The notes under the pieces are model-generated. The model was given only the letters and a program-made list of their open reading frames with translations, was not told the DNA's origin and did no database searches. A stretch of 64,000 bases of DNA from an uncultured Clostridia bacterium (lineage in GTDB: Bacteria; Bacillota; Clostridia; Lachnospirales; Cellulosilyticaceae): NCBI GenBank assembly GCA_937921505.1, contig CAKZUB010000071.1, forward strand, positions 18,086 through 82,085. The letters run 5' to 3'. Positions 1 through 8,448 of this stretch are shown piece after piece; positions within the stretch are counted from its first letter, which is position 1; each line of letters begins with the position of its first letter. A program made the translations under genes and the position numbers.

Positions 1-116
1 GGTCTTTCATTCAGTAATGATTTTTTCGGTCCTTCTGTATTTGTGTGCTTGTAGCTACTACTTTGAACATTATCCTCTATATTACTGCTATTTATCCCAT
101 TATTCCCGACCATCAT
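1..116 (-). CDS. 5' end of an unrecognised protein downstream of flagellin (cut by window edge)
   Basis: Reading leftwards from an ATG-ATG pair at 111-116, preceded by AAAGGAG, 38 codons stay open to the window edge. The visible N-terminus is hydrophilic, rich in Asn, Ser and Lys, with no membrane segment or recognisable motif. It lies after the hag terminator in the late flagellar cluster. By position it could be FlaG or another filament-associated protein, but nothing in the visible residues proves this. Confidence 0.5.
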   Translation of the reverse strand, partial: MMVGNNGINSSNIEDNVQSSSYKHTNTEGPKKSLLNER

Positions 117-209
117 CTTCCAACTCTCCTTTAATTTAGTTTTTATTTTATCTCGTTATATGATATATCGGATATAATCATACTTTTTGTTAGAGCTTTT
201 AAAAATATT

Positions 210-246
210 TAGTAAAAAAACGGGCTACATACGCAGCCCGTTCTTT
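210..246 (-). terminator. Rho-independent terminator of hag
   Basis: Eight-base inverted repeat AACGGGCT / AGCCCGTT (219-226 and 235-242), followed in the minus-strand direction by a run of seven T (213-219 on the plus strand read as A). It starts about 16 bases after the hag stop, so it ends the flagellin mRNA and separates it from the partial gene at 1-116. Confidence 0.85.
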
Positions 247-257
247 TACTAAATATT

Positions 258-1463
258 TTATTGTAATAATTGAAGTACTTGATTTGGCTTTTGGTTAGCT
301 TGTGCAAGCATGGCTTGTGTAGCTTGTGCTAACACGTTTTTAGAGGCAAGATTCATCATCTCTTTAGCCATATCTGTATCTCGAATACGAGACTCAGATG
401 CTTGAATATTTTCAGCCGCATTATCTACATTAGAAATAGTATGTTCAAGACGGTTTTGAACCGCACCAATTCTACTTCTTTGTGTTGATACCATATTAAT
501 AGCTTTGTCAATTTTACTGATATTAGACGCTGAACCAGCATTAGTTGATATGGTTAATACATTGATATCATCAACACCTAAATCAGTTGCCTTCATACTG
601 TTAATACCAACTTTGATAGATTGACCAGCATTAGCTCCTACTTGGAAAGTTAATCCACCAGTAGCATCCCCAGTTTTAATATTACGTTCCAGGATAGAAT
701 CTGCTGAAGCTCGTAACGTGTTGAATGATGTTTGTTTAATATCAATTGATCCTGTTTTTTTCGAAATAGATGTTTGTAGTGTAGCAACACTAGCTTGCTT
801 TATACCTACGCTAGTTGTTAATGTTGCCACTGATGCATCAAGAGCCGCATAAGAAGTAGTTCCTATTTTACTATCACGTTCTGCTATTTTTGTATCTAAT
901 GATGCTTGCTTAACTGATATCGATGTCATCTTAATTTCTATTGAAGCCATTTTAACTGCCATACTACCTTTTAGTGTTGAAATAGATGTCTTTTTAGTTA
1001 TTGAAGAATTTGCCTTAGTAATTGCAGAACCATTTATGAAACTTTGATCTCCATTTAATAATTTTTTAGTGTTGAACTCAGTTTTTTCTGTAATAGCAGT
1101 AATCTCTTCTTTTAATTGATCAATTTCTGACTGAATTTGTTTACGATCTTCCGCTGTGTTTGTCCCATTGTCCGCTTGAACAGCAAGTTCTCTCATACGT
1201 TGAAGCATTGAATGCTGTTCATCTAAAGCACCTTCAGCTGTTTGAATAAGAGAAATAGAATCTTGTGCGTTACGAGAAGCTTGATTAAGACCTGAGATTT
1301 GTCCTCTCATCTTTTCAGAAATTGCAAGACCAGCAGCGTCATCACCAGCTCGGTTAATTCTAAGACCAGATGATAATTTTTCTGTTGCCTTTGCTTGACC
1401 TGTAGATGTTTTGTACATTTGTCTTTGTGAGTTGATTGCTGACATATTGTGATTTATAATCAT
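258..1463 (-). CDS. hag: Flagellin with a heptad-repeat central domain
   Basis: Structural subunit of the flagellar filament, exported by the flagellar type III system. Residues 1-140 and about 265-401 are the conserved D0/D1 halves (N-terminal [17 protein letters not shown]-terminal [13 protein letters not shown]). At 401 residues it is longer than the roughly 275-residue minimal flagellins. The extra part, residues about 151-256, is not a usual D2/D3 domain but a run of seven-residue units with the pattern x-[T/A]-S-[I/V]-x-x-[K/L], which predicts an extended helical structure. The start is the ATG after AAGGAGGAA. The gene is monocistronic, with its own SigD promoter and terminator. Its leader carries a CsrA-type hairpin, and csrA and fliW lie directly upstream, the arrangement of the known Bacillus Hag-FliW-CsrA homeostasis circuit. 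Confidence 0.97.
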   Translation of the reverse strand: MIINHNMSAINSQRQMYKTSTGQAKATEKLSSGLRINRAGDDAAGLAISEKMRGQISGLNQASRNAQDSISLIQTAEGALDEQHSMLQRMRELAVQADNGTNTAEDRKQIQSEIDQLKEEITAITEKTEFNTKKLLNGDQSFINGSAITKANSSITKKTSISTLKGSMAVKMASIEIKMTSISVKQASLDTKIAERDSKIGTTSYAALDASVATLTTSVGIKQASVATLQTSISKKTGSIDIKQTSFNTLRASADSILERNIKTGDATGGLTFQVGANAGQSIKVGINSMKATDLGVDDINVLTISTNAGSASNISKIDKAINMVSTQRSRIGAVQNRLEHTISNVDNAAENIQASESRIRDTDMAKEMMNLASKNVLAQATQAMLAQANQKPNQVLQLLQ

Positions 1464-1469
1464 AATAAA

Positions 1470-1502
1470 TTCCTCCTTGAGTTTTTTCGGGCATCCATGC
1501 CC
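1470..1502 (-). promoter_or_regulatory. CsrA-type binding sites in the hag leader
   Basis: Read on the minus strand the hag leader contains GGGCATGGATGCCC (1489-1502), a 5-bp stem exposing GGA in its loop. About ten bases later comes the ribosome-binding site AAGGAGGAA (about 1470-1479), also with GGA. CsrA dimers typically bridge one GGA hairpin and the Shine-Dalgarno GGA to block translation. The pair here matches that layout and sits next to csrA and fliW. Binding is inferred from pattern and context. Confidence 0.7.
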
Positions 1503-1559
1503 TTTTTAATTTTTTCACTAAAAGTTATTTGGCCATTTAACTCTTATTTTTCATACTAT

Positions 1560-1586
1560 ATATCGACTTCCTATTGGATTACTTTA
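1560..1586 (-). promoter_or_regulatory. SigD (sigma-28) promoter of hag
   Basis: On the minus strand TAAA (1583-1586), a 15-base spacer, then GTCGATAT (1560-1567). The sigma-28 consensus is TAAA-N15-GCCGATAT, so only one base differs. It lies about 95 bases upstream of the hag start codon, leaving room for the CsrA-site leader. Confidence 0.85.
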
Positions 1587-1646
1587 GTGCTTTTCTATAT
1601 TTTTTTTATTTTTTTGTATTCCTTCAAATAGATTCCCTCTAAGTTG

Positions 1647-1871
1647 TCATTTTATGAGACTTTTAAGGATATCTAATGTAGTTTGATTCTTTTTAGAAGC
1701 ATCTTTATTACTTGATTTAATTTTTGCATACACCTCTTCTCTATAAATATTGATTTCTTTTGGAGCTGATATACCAAGTTTTACTTTGTCACCCTGAACA
1801 TCTAATATTTTGATTTCTATATTCCCATCTATAATAATGGCTTCGTCTTTCTTTCTGGTTAATGCCAGCAT
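1647..1871 (-). CDS. csrA: Translational regulator CsrA
   Basis: Small RNA-binding dimer that represses translation of target mRNAs at GGA motifs; here the expected target is hag. The 74-residue protein has the family hallmarks: N-terminal MLALTRK with RNA-contact residues L4 and R6, and GISAPKEINIYREEV with the conserved R44. The C-terminal tail (about residues 52-74) is a longer helix typical of Firmicute forms, which in Bacillus contacts FliW. The ATG start has AAGGAG eight bases upstream, inside the last codons of fliW; the gap to fliW is four bases, so the two are cotranscribed and probably translationally coupled. Confidence 0.95.
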   Translation of the reverse strand: MLALTRKKDEAIIIDGNIEIKILDVQGDKVKLGISAPKEINIYREEVYAKIKSSNKDASKKNQTTLDILKSLIK

Positions 1872-1875
1872 GATA

Positions 1876-2313
1876 TCATCTCCTTTCGTTTATTAAATCT
1901 ACTATTTTATGCTTGGTTGTATAACCAGCATCTTCTATAATGACTTGTACTCCTTGTCTATTCTCTATGTGTATAAGAAGTGGACCAGCCAGGTTAAGTG
2001 TGCTGTTTTCTACTTGATCTTTTAGTGTTACTATAGCATATAGTGAAAATGCATCATTATCACCTCTTCCTAACTTATTAAAATAACTTTCTCTAATAGT
2101 AGGAGCATAGTCTTTTTTAAAGTAGTAAGGATCTGTAATGATAAAACAAATCTCTTCATCTTCGATAGATTGTAAAGCATGAAAGATACTATCTTTTTCC
2201 TCCATTAAAATAAATCGCTTTAAATCTTCAAAACCCGGTATACCTTCTTTAAAGGTAATGATCTTATCCTCTTGTATTTCAATATCTCCAAACTGCTTTG
2301 TATTTGTTTTCAT
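1876..2313 (-). CDS. fliW: Flagellar assembly factor FliW (CsrA antagonist)
   Basis: FliW binds CsrA or free flagellin; release of FliW by secretion of flagellin lets it inhibit CsrA. The 145-residue protein has the family features: N-terminal QFGDIEI, then ITFKEGIPGFEDLKRF and the ITDPYYF segment. An upstream in-frame ATG at 2322 directly abuts the AGAGAGG ribosome-binding site; the ATG at 2313 sits nine bases after it and gives the usual N-terminus, so that start is chosen. It is directly followed by csrA. A TATAAT (2347-2352) lies about 35 bases upstream, but no convincing -35 was seen. Confidence 0.95.
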   Translation of the reverse strand: MKTNTKQFGDIEIQEDKIITFKEGIPGFEDLKRFILMEEKDSIFHALQSIEDEEICFIITDPYYFKKDYAPTIRESYFNKLGRGDNDAFSLYAIVTLKDQVENSTLNLAGPLLIHIENRQGVQVIIEDAGYTTKHKIVDLINERR

Positions 2314-2429
2314 TACATCCATCCTCTCTATAACTTATATAAATTCATTATACTATTTTTAGTAATGACCTATACTTTTCTCATTTCATATGCAAAGCTT
2401 TCTATGCGCGTAACTTTTGAATAGAGTAG

Positions 2430-2476
2430 CAAAAAAGGTTTAGAAAAGCTGCTACTCTTCTAAACCTTTTTAATAA
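2430..2476 (-). terminator. Terminator of the flgM-flgL operon
   Basis: Inverted repeat AAAAAGGTTTAGAA (2432-2445) and TTCTAAACCTTTTT (2458-2471), followed on the minus strand by a T run. It follows the flgL stop by about 14 bases. A second overlapping pair, GAGTAGC/GCTACTC, lies in the loop and left flank and could form an alternative fold. Confidence 0.85.
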
Positions 2477-2489
2477 ATTCCTTCTACAA

Positions 2490-3797
2490 TTATCTTAAAA
2501 AATCTGCAAGTGTATTCATAATAACTTTTGAAGTGGCTTGAAGGGCTGATTGATATACTGCATATTGGGCATTAAACTCTGTATAAATTTCTTCTAGGTC
2601 AACATCTTCTGTATTTGAAAGAAGCTCTGTAAAATTAGCCTTATCATCTGTTAATCTAGAAGCTGTGTATTCAAGTCTATTTGTTCTACTTCCTAAATCA
2701 GCCGTCATTTCTGATGCTGTTGATAGTCTTTTATCAAATACACCTAGCATCTTCTCAAATATTTCATGTAAATTTGCATGATTCGCCGGATCTGGATCTT
2801 CATGTGTATCTAATGCGTCCTTTATTTGTTTTATATCTGAAAAAATTTGACTCATAAGCTTATCTACACCTAAAGTATTGACAGTAATCGTACTCCCTAC
2901 ACCTACTTCGTACTGAAGATTCTGCCCCTCTATTTTCCCTAAAACTTTTGGATTAATTGTCCCTTTAGGTAAACTTGTACCTACTGGTAAAATAGTCCCT
3001 GCTTTTATCTCAGTTGGAAGGGTAAATCCTGCTTTTAAAGTCGTCCCTGCTGGTATAGTTAGCTCCTGTGCTAGAGAACCTGTTGCTGGCAGTGTGGTGC
3101 CATCAGGAAGTTTTACATCTCCAGCGGTAATAACCGTTCCAACCGGTAAAGTAATTGGTTCAGCTAAAACTTTATCAACAGCAAGCATCGTTGTACTAGG
3201 AATTGTAGTAATGGGTAGCTGTATATCTGTAAGCAAAGTTCCTGCTGGTATGAGGGTGCCATCTGATAATCTCATGCCTCCTACTGGAATAACAGTCCCT
3301 TTTAATAGTGTCATTTCATTTATTACACTAGTTTCTTCTGTAAGACTAGTTTCCTTTACTAACATCACAGGCTCATTAGTTTTATAACCAGAAAATACAT
3401 GTCTACCAGCATAGGTTACATTAGACTCTTGTTGAAGTTGTTCCCAAAGCTGATCGATATCTGCTTTAATTTTTTCTCTATCTTCTGTTTCAAGTGTATC
3501 CGTTGAAGCGTGTACACATTTATATCTAATGTCTTTTATAATCCCTGTAATATTATCAAGAGCTTTTTCTGTAATACTCATCCAAGATATTGCCTCATCT
3601 GTATTACTTTTATATTGCTCTGCTTCTAATACATTAATTCTTAGTTTAAGCGCCCTACCAGCTACAATTGGATTGTCTGATGGTCTTTGTATCTTTTTGA
3701 GTGTAGTCATTTGTGTGTATAGTGTATCTAATCTACCCATATTGGTATACAAAGAATTAAGTGTATTATTTCTAATCATGCCATTTGTTACTCTCAC
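2490..3797 (-). CDS. flgL: Flagellar hook-filament junction protein FlgL with repeat insert
   Basis: Second hook-associated protein, linking FlgK to flagellin. N-terminus MRVTNGMIRNNTLNSL and the C-terminal helix (QYAVYQSALQATSKVIMNT) are the flagellin-like ends of FlgL. The protein has 435 residues against about 300 in Bacillus. Residues about 164-285 are an insert of short glycine/proline/threonine-rich repeats of the type LPAGTxLxAG or GTxLPVGT, likely beta-rich and exposed. The start is GTG at 3797, placed correctly after AAAGGGGTG and giving the canonical N-terminus. It follows flgK by 15 bases in the same operon and ends at a strong terminator. Confidence 0.94.
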   Translation of the reverse strand: MRVTNGMIRNNTLNSLYTNMGRLDTLYTQMTTLKKIQRPSDNPIVAGRALKLRINVLEAEQYKSNTDEAISWMSITEKALDNITGIIKDIRYKCVHASTDTLETEDREKIKADIDQLWEQLQQESNVTYAGRHVFSGYKTNEPVMLVKETSLTEETSVINEMTLLKGTVIPVGGMRLSDGTLIPAGTLLTDIQLPITTIPSTTMLAVDKVLAEPITLPVGTVITAGDVKLPDGTTLPATGSLAQELTIPAGTTLKAGFTLPTEIKAGTILPVGTSLPKGTINPKVLGKIEGQNLQYEVGVGSTITVNTLGVDKLMSQIFSDIKQIKDALDTHEDPDPANHANLHEIFEKMLGVFDKRLSTASEMTADLGSRTNRLEYTASRLTDDKANFTELLSNTEDVDLEEIYTEFNAQYAVYQSALQATSKVIMNTLADFLR

Positions 3798-3812
3798 AGT
3801 TTCACCCCTTTA

Positions 3813-5771
3813 TCAAAAGTTTCCTAGTTTAAATATAGTCGTTTCGTAGATACCATCTATCGTATTAATAAGTTTTGCTGCCGCCTGATAAGCTTGCTGA
3901 TATTTAATAAGATTTGAAAATTCTTCATTGGTATCTACTTGAGATACAGCCTGTCTTTGATTTTGAATGTTTTTTGTAATAGTGTTTTGAGTCTTTTGAT
4001 ACATATTAGCTTCTTGAGCATTGATGCCTAGTTCACTAAATATAGAAATCATGTAATCCTTAGGATCACCTTCTTTAAACATCTTTTTATTATACTTTTG
4101 TGCTGATAAAGCTAATAACAGATTATTATTGCTGATATTAGGATTGGTATCACTCTCTGGATAGTGTTCATAGTTTGTTCGAATGTTACCTGAACCATCA
4201 TAGATTGTCTTGGAGATAGAAAAATTAGCTGCGGTCATATTTTTGTAGTTATTTGATAAATCGGGATTTGCTTCTGGGTCTCCTATACTGCTTCCATTTG
4301 TATAGGTAAACATTTGATATTTAGGCTGATAGTTATTCGCACTAAATTCAGCAGGAGTTAGTAGCTTTTTATCTTTATCATAGTATTGCATATCTCCATT
4401 GGAATCTATTTTCTTAAAAGTTGCTTCTTTTAATGGTGGTACCGGCGGAGATATTGTTTCAAGAATTATATAACCATCTGCATCTTTACTATATTCTTCA
4501 TTCATCGTCTCTGCAAATTTTCTGATGTAATCATCCATTCGTTTAATGTAATAAGGAATACCATTATAGGTGACGTGCGACGCTGTACCACACCCATCTC
4601 TCATATCTATAACACCTTTTATTTCTCCAGACATCTTGTTATCTGCCATATTAAAAGGTAGTCCATCTTTCCATACCACATCATAGAGGCTATCAATATC
4701 TTCACTATTGATTTTCTTTCTGGTAAGCATAGTTTGCTGATCATTTGCGATAAGTGTACTACTTCCTAATTCAATTTTATAGTTAACAAGATAATCAAGT
4801 TTACTTGGATCATCAAATTCACCAGTAACTACAAGTGATGGATCAAGTTTTTTCAGATTATTTAGTGTGCCAGTAATTTTGGCTTCGAGTGCATTCATTG
4901 CAGCTGTTTCTGCTGGTGTTGTTGGCGTAGGAGTCGCTTTCCATTCATCAGTATCCTTTAAGAGCTGCGCAGCTAATCTATTCATTTCATCTTCTTTTGC
5001 GCCTCTGACTGTTATCCCGAGTTCTCTGATAAATAAGTGGTCTACTAGAGTTTGCCCTGCTATTTTAACAGAAAATTGTTTAAAAGTTTTATGATCTATA
5101 GTTACTTCACTTTCTTTTGTCTCTACGTTAACAAGCTGTGAGAGTCTATCCACACAAAGATCTCTTTCATCTCTAAAAGTGTTTGCATCATCGCCATAGA
5201 TTTCAGCCTGATAAATTTGGCTATTTAAGCTTTGAATTTTACTTCCAAGTAGATTAATTTCATCTACTTTAGTTTTAAGTTCAAAATTTAGATCTCTTTG
5301 AAATCCTGAAAGAGAAGCAGATATGTTATTAAAATATTTTGTGTAGCTTATCATTTGCTGTCTTAGTGCCGTTTTTCGCTCCATCTCATCTGTCAGTTTA
5401 CTAAGGTCATCTATTCCTTTAAATAACTCATTAAATACTTTAGTAAACCCAACGTCACTGGGTTCTCCATAAACTGATTCTATAATAGAGCTTTGTTCTG
5501 TTTTTATTCTATATTCGCCAAGTTTATCATTTTGTGACCATAATTTAGTATCTAAATAAGATTCACGCATTCTTACTACATTTGTAGTTGCAACGCCAGT
5601 TCCTAGCATCCCAACACCCATACCCTTTAAAGGATTATCTGCTTTTTGTCCAAGTACTTGTCTTGAATACCCAGGGGTTGTAGCGTTTGCTATATTATTG
5701 GAGGTTATAGATAGTCCCCTTTGTGCTGCAAATAAGCCACTCGCTGCTATATTAAATTCAAAAAATGCCAC
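3813..5771 (-). CDS. flgK: Flagellar hook-associated protein FlgK, paralogue 2 (652 aa)
   Basis: First hook-filament junction protein. The N-terminus ASGLFAAQRGLSITSNNIAN and the motif TPGYSRQ are those of FlgK. The C-terminus has NIQNQRQAVSQVDTNEEFSN followed by KYQQAYQAAAKLINTIDGIYE, the standard FlgK/FlgE tail. A variable middle (residues about 250-520) accounts for the length. GTG start with GGGGGGAG upstream. The preceding gene, 14 bases away, encodes a second complete FlgK-type protein, so this cluster carries two. Whether both assemble in one junction or alternate is unknown. Confidence 0.92.
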   Translation of the reverse strand: MAFFEFNIAASGLFAAQRGLSITSNNIANATTPGYSRQVLGQKADNPLKGMGVGMLGTGVATTNVVRMRESYLDTKLWSQNDKLGEYRIKTEQSSIIESVYGEPSDVGFTKVFNELFKGIDDLSKLTDEMERKTALRQQMISYTKYFNNISASLSGFQRDLNFELKTKVDEINLLGSKIQSLNSQIYQAEIYGDDANTFRDERDLCVDRLSQLVNVETKESEVTIDHKTFKQFSVKIAGQTLVDHLFIRELGITVRGAKEDEMNRLAAQLLKDTDEWKATPTPTTPAETAAMNALEAKITGTLNNLKKLDPSLVVTGEFDDPSKLDYLVNYKIELGSSTLIANDQQTMLTRKKINSEDIDSLYDVVWKDGLPFNMADNKMSGEIKGVIDMRDGCGTASHVTYNGIPYYIKRMDDYIRKFAETMNEEYSKDADGYIILETISPPVPPLKEATFKKIDSNGDMQYYDKDKKLLTPAEFSANNYQPKYQMFTYTNGSSIGDPEANPDLSNNYKNMTAANFSISKTIYDGSGNIRTNYEHYPESDTNPNISNNNLLLALSAQKYNKKMFKEGDPKDYMISIFSELGINAQEANMYQKTQNTITKNIQNQRQAVSQVDTNEEFSNLIKYQQAYQAAAKLINTIDGIYETTIFKLGNF

Positions 5772-5785
5772 TTATCTCCCCCCCT

Positions 5786-7483
5786 TTACATCTTATTAAT
5801 GATAGTATCCATCATGCTATCTAACATCGTGATCATGCGTGCTGAAGCGTTATAAGCATATTGATACTTAAGCATACTTGTAAACTCCTCATCTTGTGAT
5901 ACCGCACCCATAGCTTGTCTTTGATTTTCTATATTAAGAATAGTTGTTTGCTTTTCTCTTACTTTACTGTTATAACCAGAACCTTCAAGACCTATATCTG
6001 TAACAAATTCTGAATAAAACCCCATAATACCTATCGTTTTACTATAAGGTGCTGTAGGACTTGTAGAATCTTTTGGCCAAGGGCGATTTTTACTCCACTC
6101 ACTTAGAAACTTAGTTACTTTTGTGTTATCTCCTACATCTCCAGCTTTTTCTACAGTTCCCAACTTATTATAACCGCCGTTCTCAAGTAATTCTGGATTG
6201 ATTCGAATGTTGCCTGGCACTAGATAATCTTCTATTTCACCTAGGTAATCATAGTAGGCTTGCATATAGCCATTATAATCAACTGCAGGGTTTATAGTCG
6301 TACTAAAAGGATAGTCAACTGGCGTTTTTATAGGTACAAACATTGGAACTCCCATATTCCCTTCATGAGTCCCAATTCCTTTTCCATTAAATATGCCATT
6401 AGTCATGGTTGCAAGCTCATTAATAAGTTCATTAAATTTTTTATGTATTTTAGGAATAAGATAACTATTGCCTGCATCATCTACACTAAAGTTATCGTTA
6501 AGTGCAACATCCGCCCAGCTTGTACCAGGTTTTACTACTATAAGATTGCCTCCACCATCAGTGCCAAACTGATCTGTTCTGACATAATCCTCTCCTCTAG
6601 TTAGCAGTAAAGACTTAAGTCTGCCTGTATCATTTTCTTTTGCAGGGCTTATTACTTTGTCTAACTTAAATACATCTTCCTTTGTATTTGACCATATAGG
6701 TTTTACAAAAGGACTTGCAGGTACTGTTTGATCTAGCTCTAAAAGCGTTACAAATTGTTTTTCTACAACCGTTCTGCCTTCGGCCTTGAGTACTATGCGG
6801 CTGTCTGGTTCTTCGTAATAATCTATTTCCATATAGCCTGAAAGTTCATCTATAAGTAAATTTCTTTGATCTCTATAATCATTGGCATGATCACCATTAA
6901 TTTCTGCTAATGCAATTTTTTCATTATGTTCATAAACCCCTTTAATAAGTTCATTAATACGTACTACTGATTTTACAACCTCATTATTGAGATTGTCTTG
7001 ATAACCGACAAAAGAGTCTGAGATATGGTTAGCCTTTTTTATAAGTACATTGGTTGCTTGTATAAAAGATAATCTTTCTTCTACCCCATCTGCAGTCGTA
7101 TTAAGTTTTTGGGCTTGTGCCCATAAATTCTCCAGCATCTTACTAATACTTTCACCATAAGGCTCATCTAAAATAGCCTCTACTTCTTTTAGCGCAGTAT
7201 TTCTAGTTTGGTAAAAACCTAAAATACTATTTTCTGTTCTATAACGTCTATCCGCAAGTTCATCTCTTATCTGACGTATTTCTGTTGATGTTACACCAAG
7301 TCCTACTTGCAGCAGCCTTCCAGCTGAGCCTATATTGAGATAGCTGCTCTCGTGTTGGAGTAACTGTTGTCTCGTATAACCTCGTGTATTCACATTTGAT
7401 ATATTGTGTCCTGTAACTTGAAGTCCTTTTTGAGACGTGGAAAGCCCCGACATCATTCTTCCTAGGCTTGCAATAGATGACAT
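5786..7483 (-). CDS. flgK: Flagellar hook-associated protein FlgK, paralogue 1 (565 aa)
   Basis: FlgK family: N-terminus LGRMMSGLSTSQKGLQVTGH with NTRGYTRQ, and C-terminus NIENQRQAMGAVSQDEEFTS plus KYQYAYNASARMITMLDSMM. The ends are intact and no frameshift was seen. Length is closer to Bacillus FlgK (about 507) than that of its downstream paralogue. ATG start after AAGGAG. It directly follows the chaperone gene flgN with an 11-base gap, the usual place for flgK. The two paralogues resemble each other mainly in the terminal helices, so the duplication is old. Confidence 0.92.
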   Translation of the reverse strand: MSSIASLGRMMSGLSTSQKGLQVTGHNISNVNTRGYTRQQLLQHESSYLNIGSAGRLLQVGLGVTSTEIRQIRDELADRRYRTENSILGFYQTRNTALKEVEAILDEPYGESISKMLENLWAQAQKLNTTADGVEERLSFIQATNVLIKKANHISDSFVGYQDNLNNEVVKSVVRINELIKGVYEHNEKIALAEINGDHANDYRDQRNLLIDELSGYMEIDYYEEPDSRIVLKAEGRTVVEKQFVTLLELDQTVPASPFVKPIWSNTKEDVFKLDKVISPAKENDTGRLKSLLLTRGEDYVRTDQFGTDGGGNLIVVKPGTSWADVALNDNFSVDDAGNSYLIPKIHKKFNELINELATMTNGIFNGKGIGTHEGNMGVPMFVPIKTPVDYPFSTTINPAVDYNGYMQAYYDYLGEIEDYLVPGNIRINPELLENGGYNKLGTVEKAGDVGDNTKVTKFLSEWSKNRPWPKDSTSPTAPYSKTIGIMGFYSEFVTDIGLEGSGYNSKVREKQTTILNIENQRQAMGAVSQDEEFTSMLKYQYAYNASARMITMLDSMMDTIINKM

Positions 7484-7494
7484 ACATTCACTCC

Positions 7495-8007
7495 TTACTG
7501 TTTTTTGTCAAAGAAACTCTGCTGTCTCTCGGTATTTGGGTCTTCTCCTGGTTTGTTGTAACTTCCAACATGAGTATACCCTTTTGTACTGCCAATAGCA
7601 TTTATAGTAAAATCAATAAGCTCAAGTGATTGATTAATAAGTACTGTATTAAGCTCATTTTGTTTTTTTATTTCTTGTATAATGATATTAAGGTTATTTT
7701 TAATTTCAAGAAGCTTTTGACTCGTTTCATTTTCCTCGCCTAGTTTTTCAACTATACGCGTTATACTAAGAGTCTTATACGCCATGCCCGTTACGATAGA
7801 GATGTCTTTAAGCAATACTTCTCTTTTCTTATCTAACGTATTAACTCTTCCTACAAATTGCTCTTCGGTAATGACTATTTCTTGCAGCAAATCCAACTTT
7901 TTATCTACTACAGCATCTTGTTTATATTTCGCTAAGGTCAAAAGCCCCTCGTAACATTCTTTTTGCTCTTCTAACACCTCTATAAGTTCATATATAATCC
8001 CAGCCAT
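7495..8007 (-). CDS. flgN: FlgN-type export chaperone for FlgK/FlgL
   Basis: Cytosolic chaperone that delivers hook-associated proteins to the export gate. The 170-residue protein is predicted to be almost wholly helical. It begins IIYELIEVLEEQKECYEGLL, the typical FlgN start, and has long coiled-coil segments and an unstructured C-terminal tail that would bind cargo. Position between flgM and flgK is the conserved one (yvyG in Bacillus). The call rests on helix pattern, size and synteny because sequence conservation is low in this family. Confidence 0.85.
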   Translation of the reverse strand: MAGIIYELIEVLEEQKECYEGLLTLAKYKQDAVVDKKLDLLQEIVITEEQFVGRVNTLDKKREVLLKDISIVTGMAYKTLSITRIVEKLGEENETSQKLLEIKNNLNIIIQEIKKQNELNTVLINQSLELIDFTINAIGSTKGYTHVGSYNKPGEDPNTERQQSFFDKKQ

Positions 8008-8015
8008 AAATCGTC

Positions 8016-8291
8016 CTACCCTTTAAGGTCTAAACTAGATAATATTTTATCTGCCACTTCTTCTGAGCTTACATTGTAAGTGCCCGAACTTATCTTTTCT
8101 TTTATTTCATTTACTTTGTCTTCTCTTATAGAAGGCGTTGTACTTAGAACCTTGTAAACTGCTTGAAAGTCTCTTGCAGTGCCAGAAAGTTCTACCTCAT
8201 CTTTTTTTTGCATTTTAGTAACTGGCTTAGTGCTAGATAAAGATTGTTTTTTATAAGTTTCATATATATTATTAATGTGATCTATTCTCAT
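8016..8291 (-). CDS. flgM: Anti-sigma-28 factor FlgM
   Basis: Binds and inhibits SigD until the hook is complete. The 91-residue protein begins MRIDHINNIYETY, the standard FlgM start, and has the C-terminal sigma-binding helices (EVADKILSSL). A GTG at 8300 in the same frame lies inside the ribosome-binding site AAAGGGGTG, so the ATG at 8291, six bases after it, is the start. A SigD promoter directly upstream gives feedback: SigD drives its own inhibitor together with flgN-flgK-flgK-flgL. Confidence 0.93.
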   Translation of the reverse strand: MRIDHINNIYETYKKQSLSSTKPVTKMQKKDEVELSGTARDFQAVYKVLSTTPSIREDKVNEIKEKISSGTYNVSSEEVADKILSSLDLKG

Positions 8292-8331
8292 ATTGTTCAC
8301 CCCTTTAGCGTGTTATCTTTACATGTATAGT

Positions 8332-8359
8332 ATATCGTCTATTCTATTTTTTTACTTTA
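8332..8359 (-). promoter_or_regulatory. SigD (sigma-28) promoter of the flgM operon
   Basis: Minus strand: TAAA (8356-8359), 16-base spacer, GACGATAT (8332-8339), one mismatch to GCCGATAT. It lies about 40 bases upstream of the flgM start and just after the yvyF terminator, so flgM-flgN-flgK-flgK-flgL can be transcribed separately from comFC-yvyF. Confidence 0.8.
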
Positions 8360-8397
8360 GGTTAATTAGATAAATAGATGGATATCTTTTTTAAATA

Positions 8398-8436
8398 AAA
8401 AAATTAGAGGACTATGATGTTATTAATCCCCTAATG
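8398..8436 (-). terminator. Terminator of the comFC-yvyF unit
   Basis: Nine-base arms ATTAGAGGA (8403-8411) and TCCCCTAAT (8427-8435, one G-U pair), followed on the minus strand by seven T. It separates yvyF from the SigD-driven flgM operon. Confidence 0.8.
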
Positions 8437-8448
8437 TTTTCTAATTAT

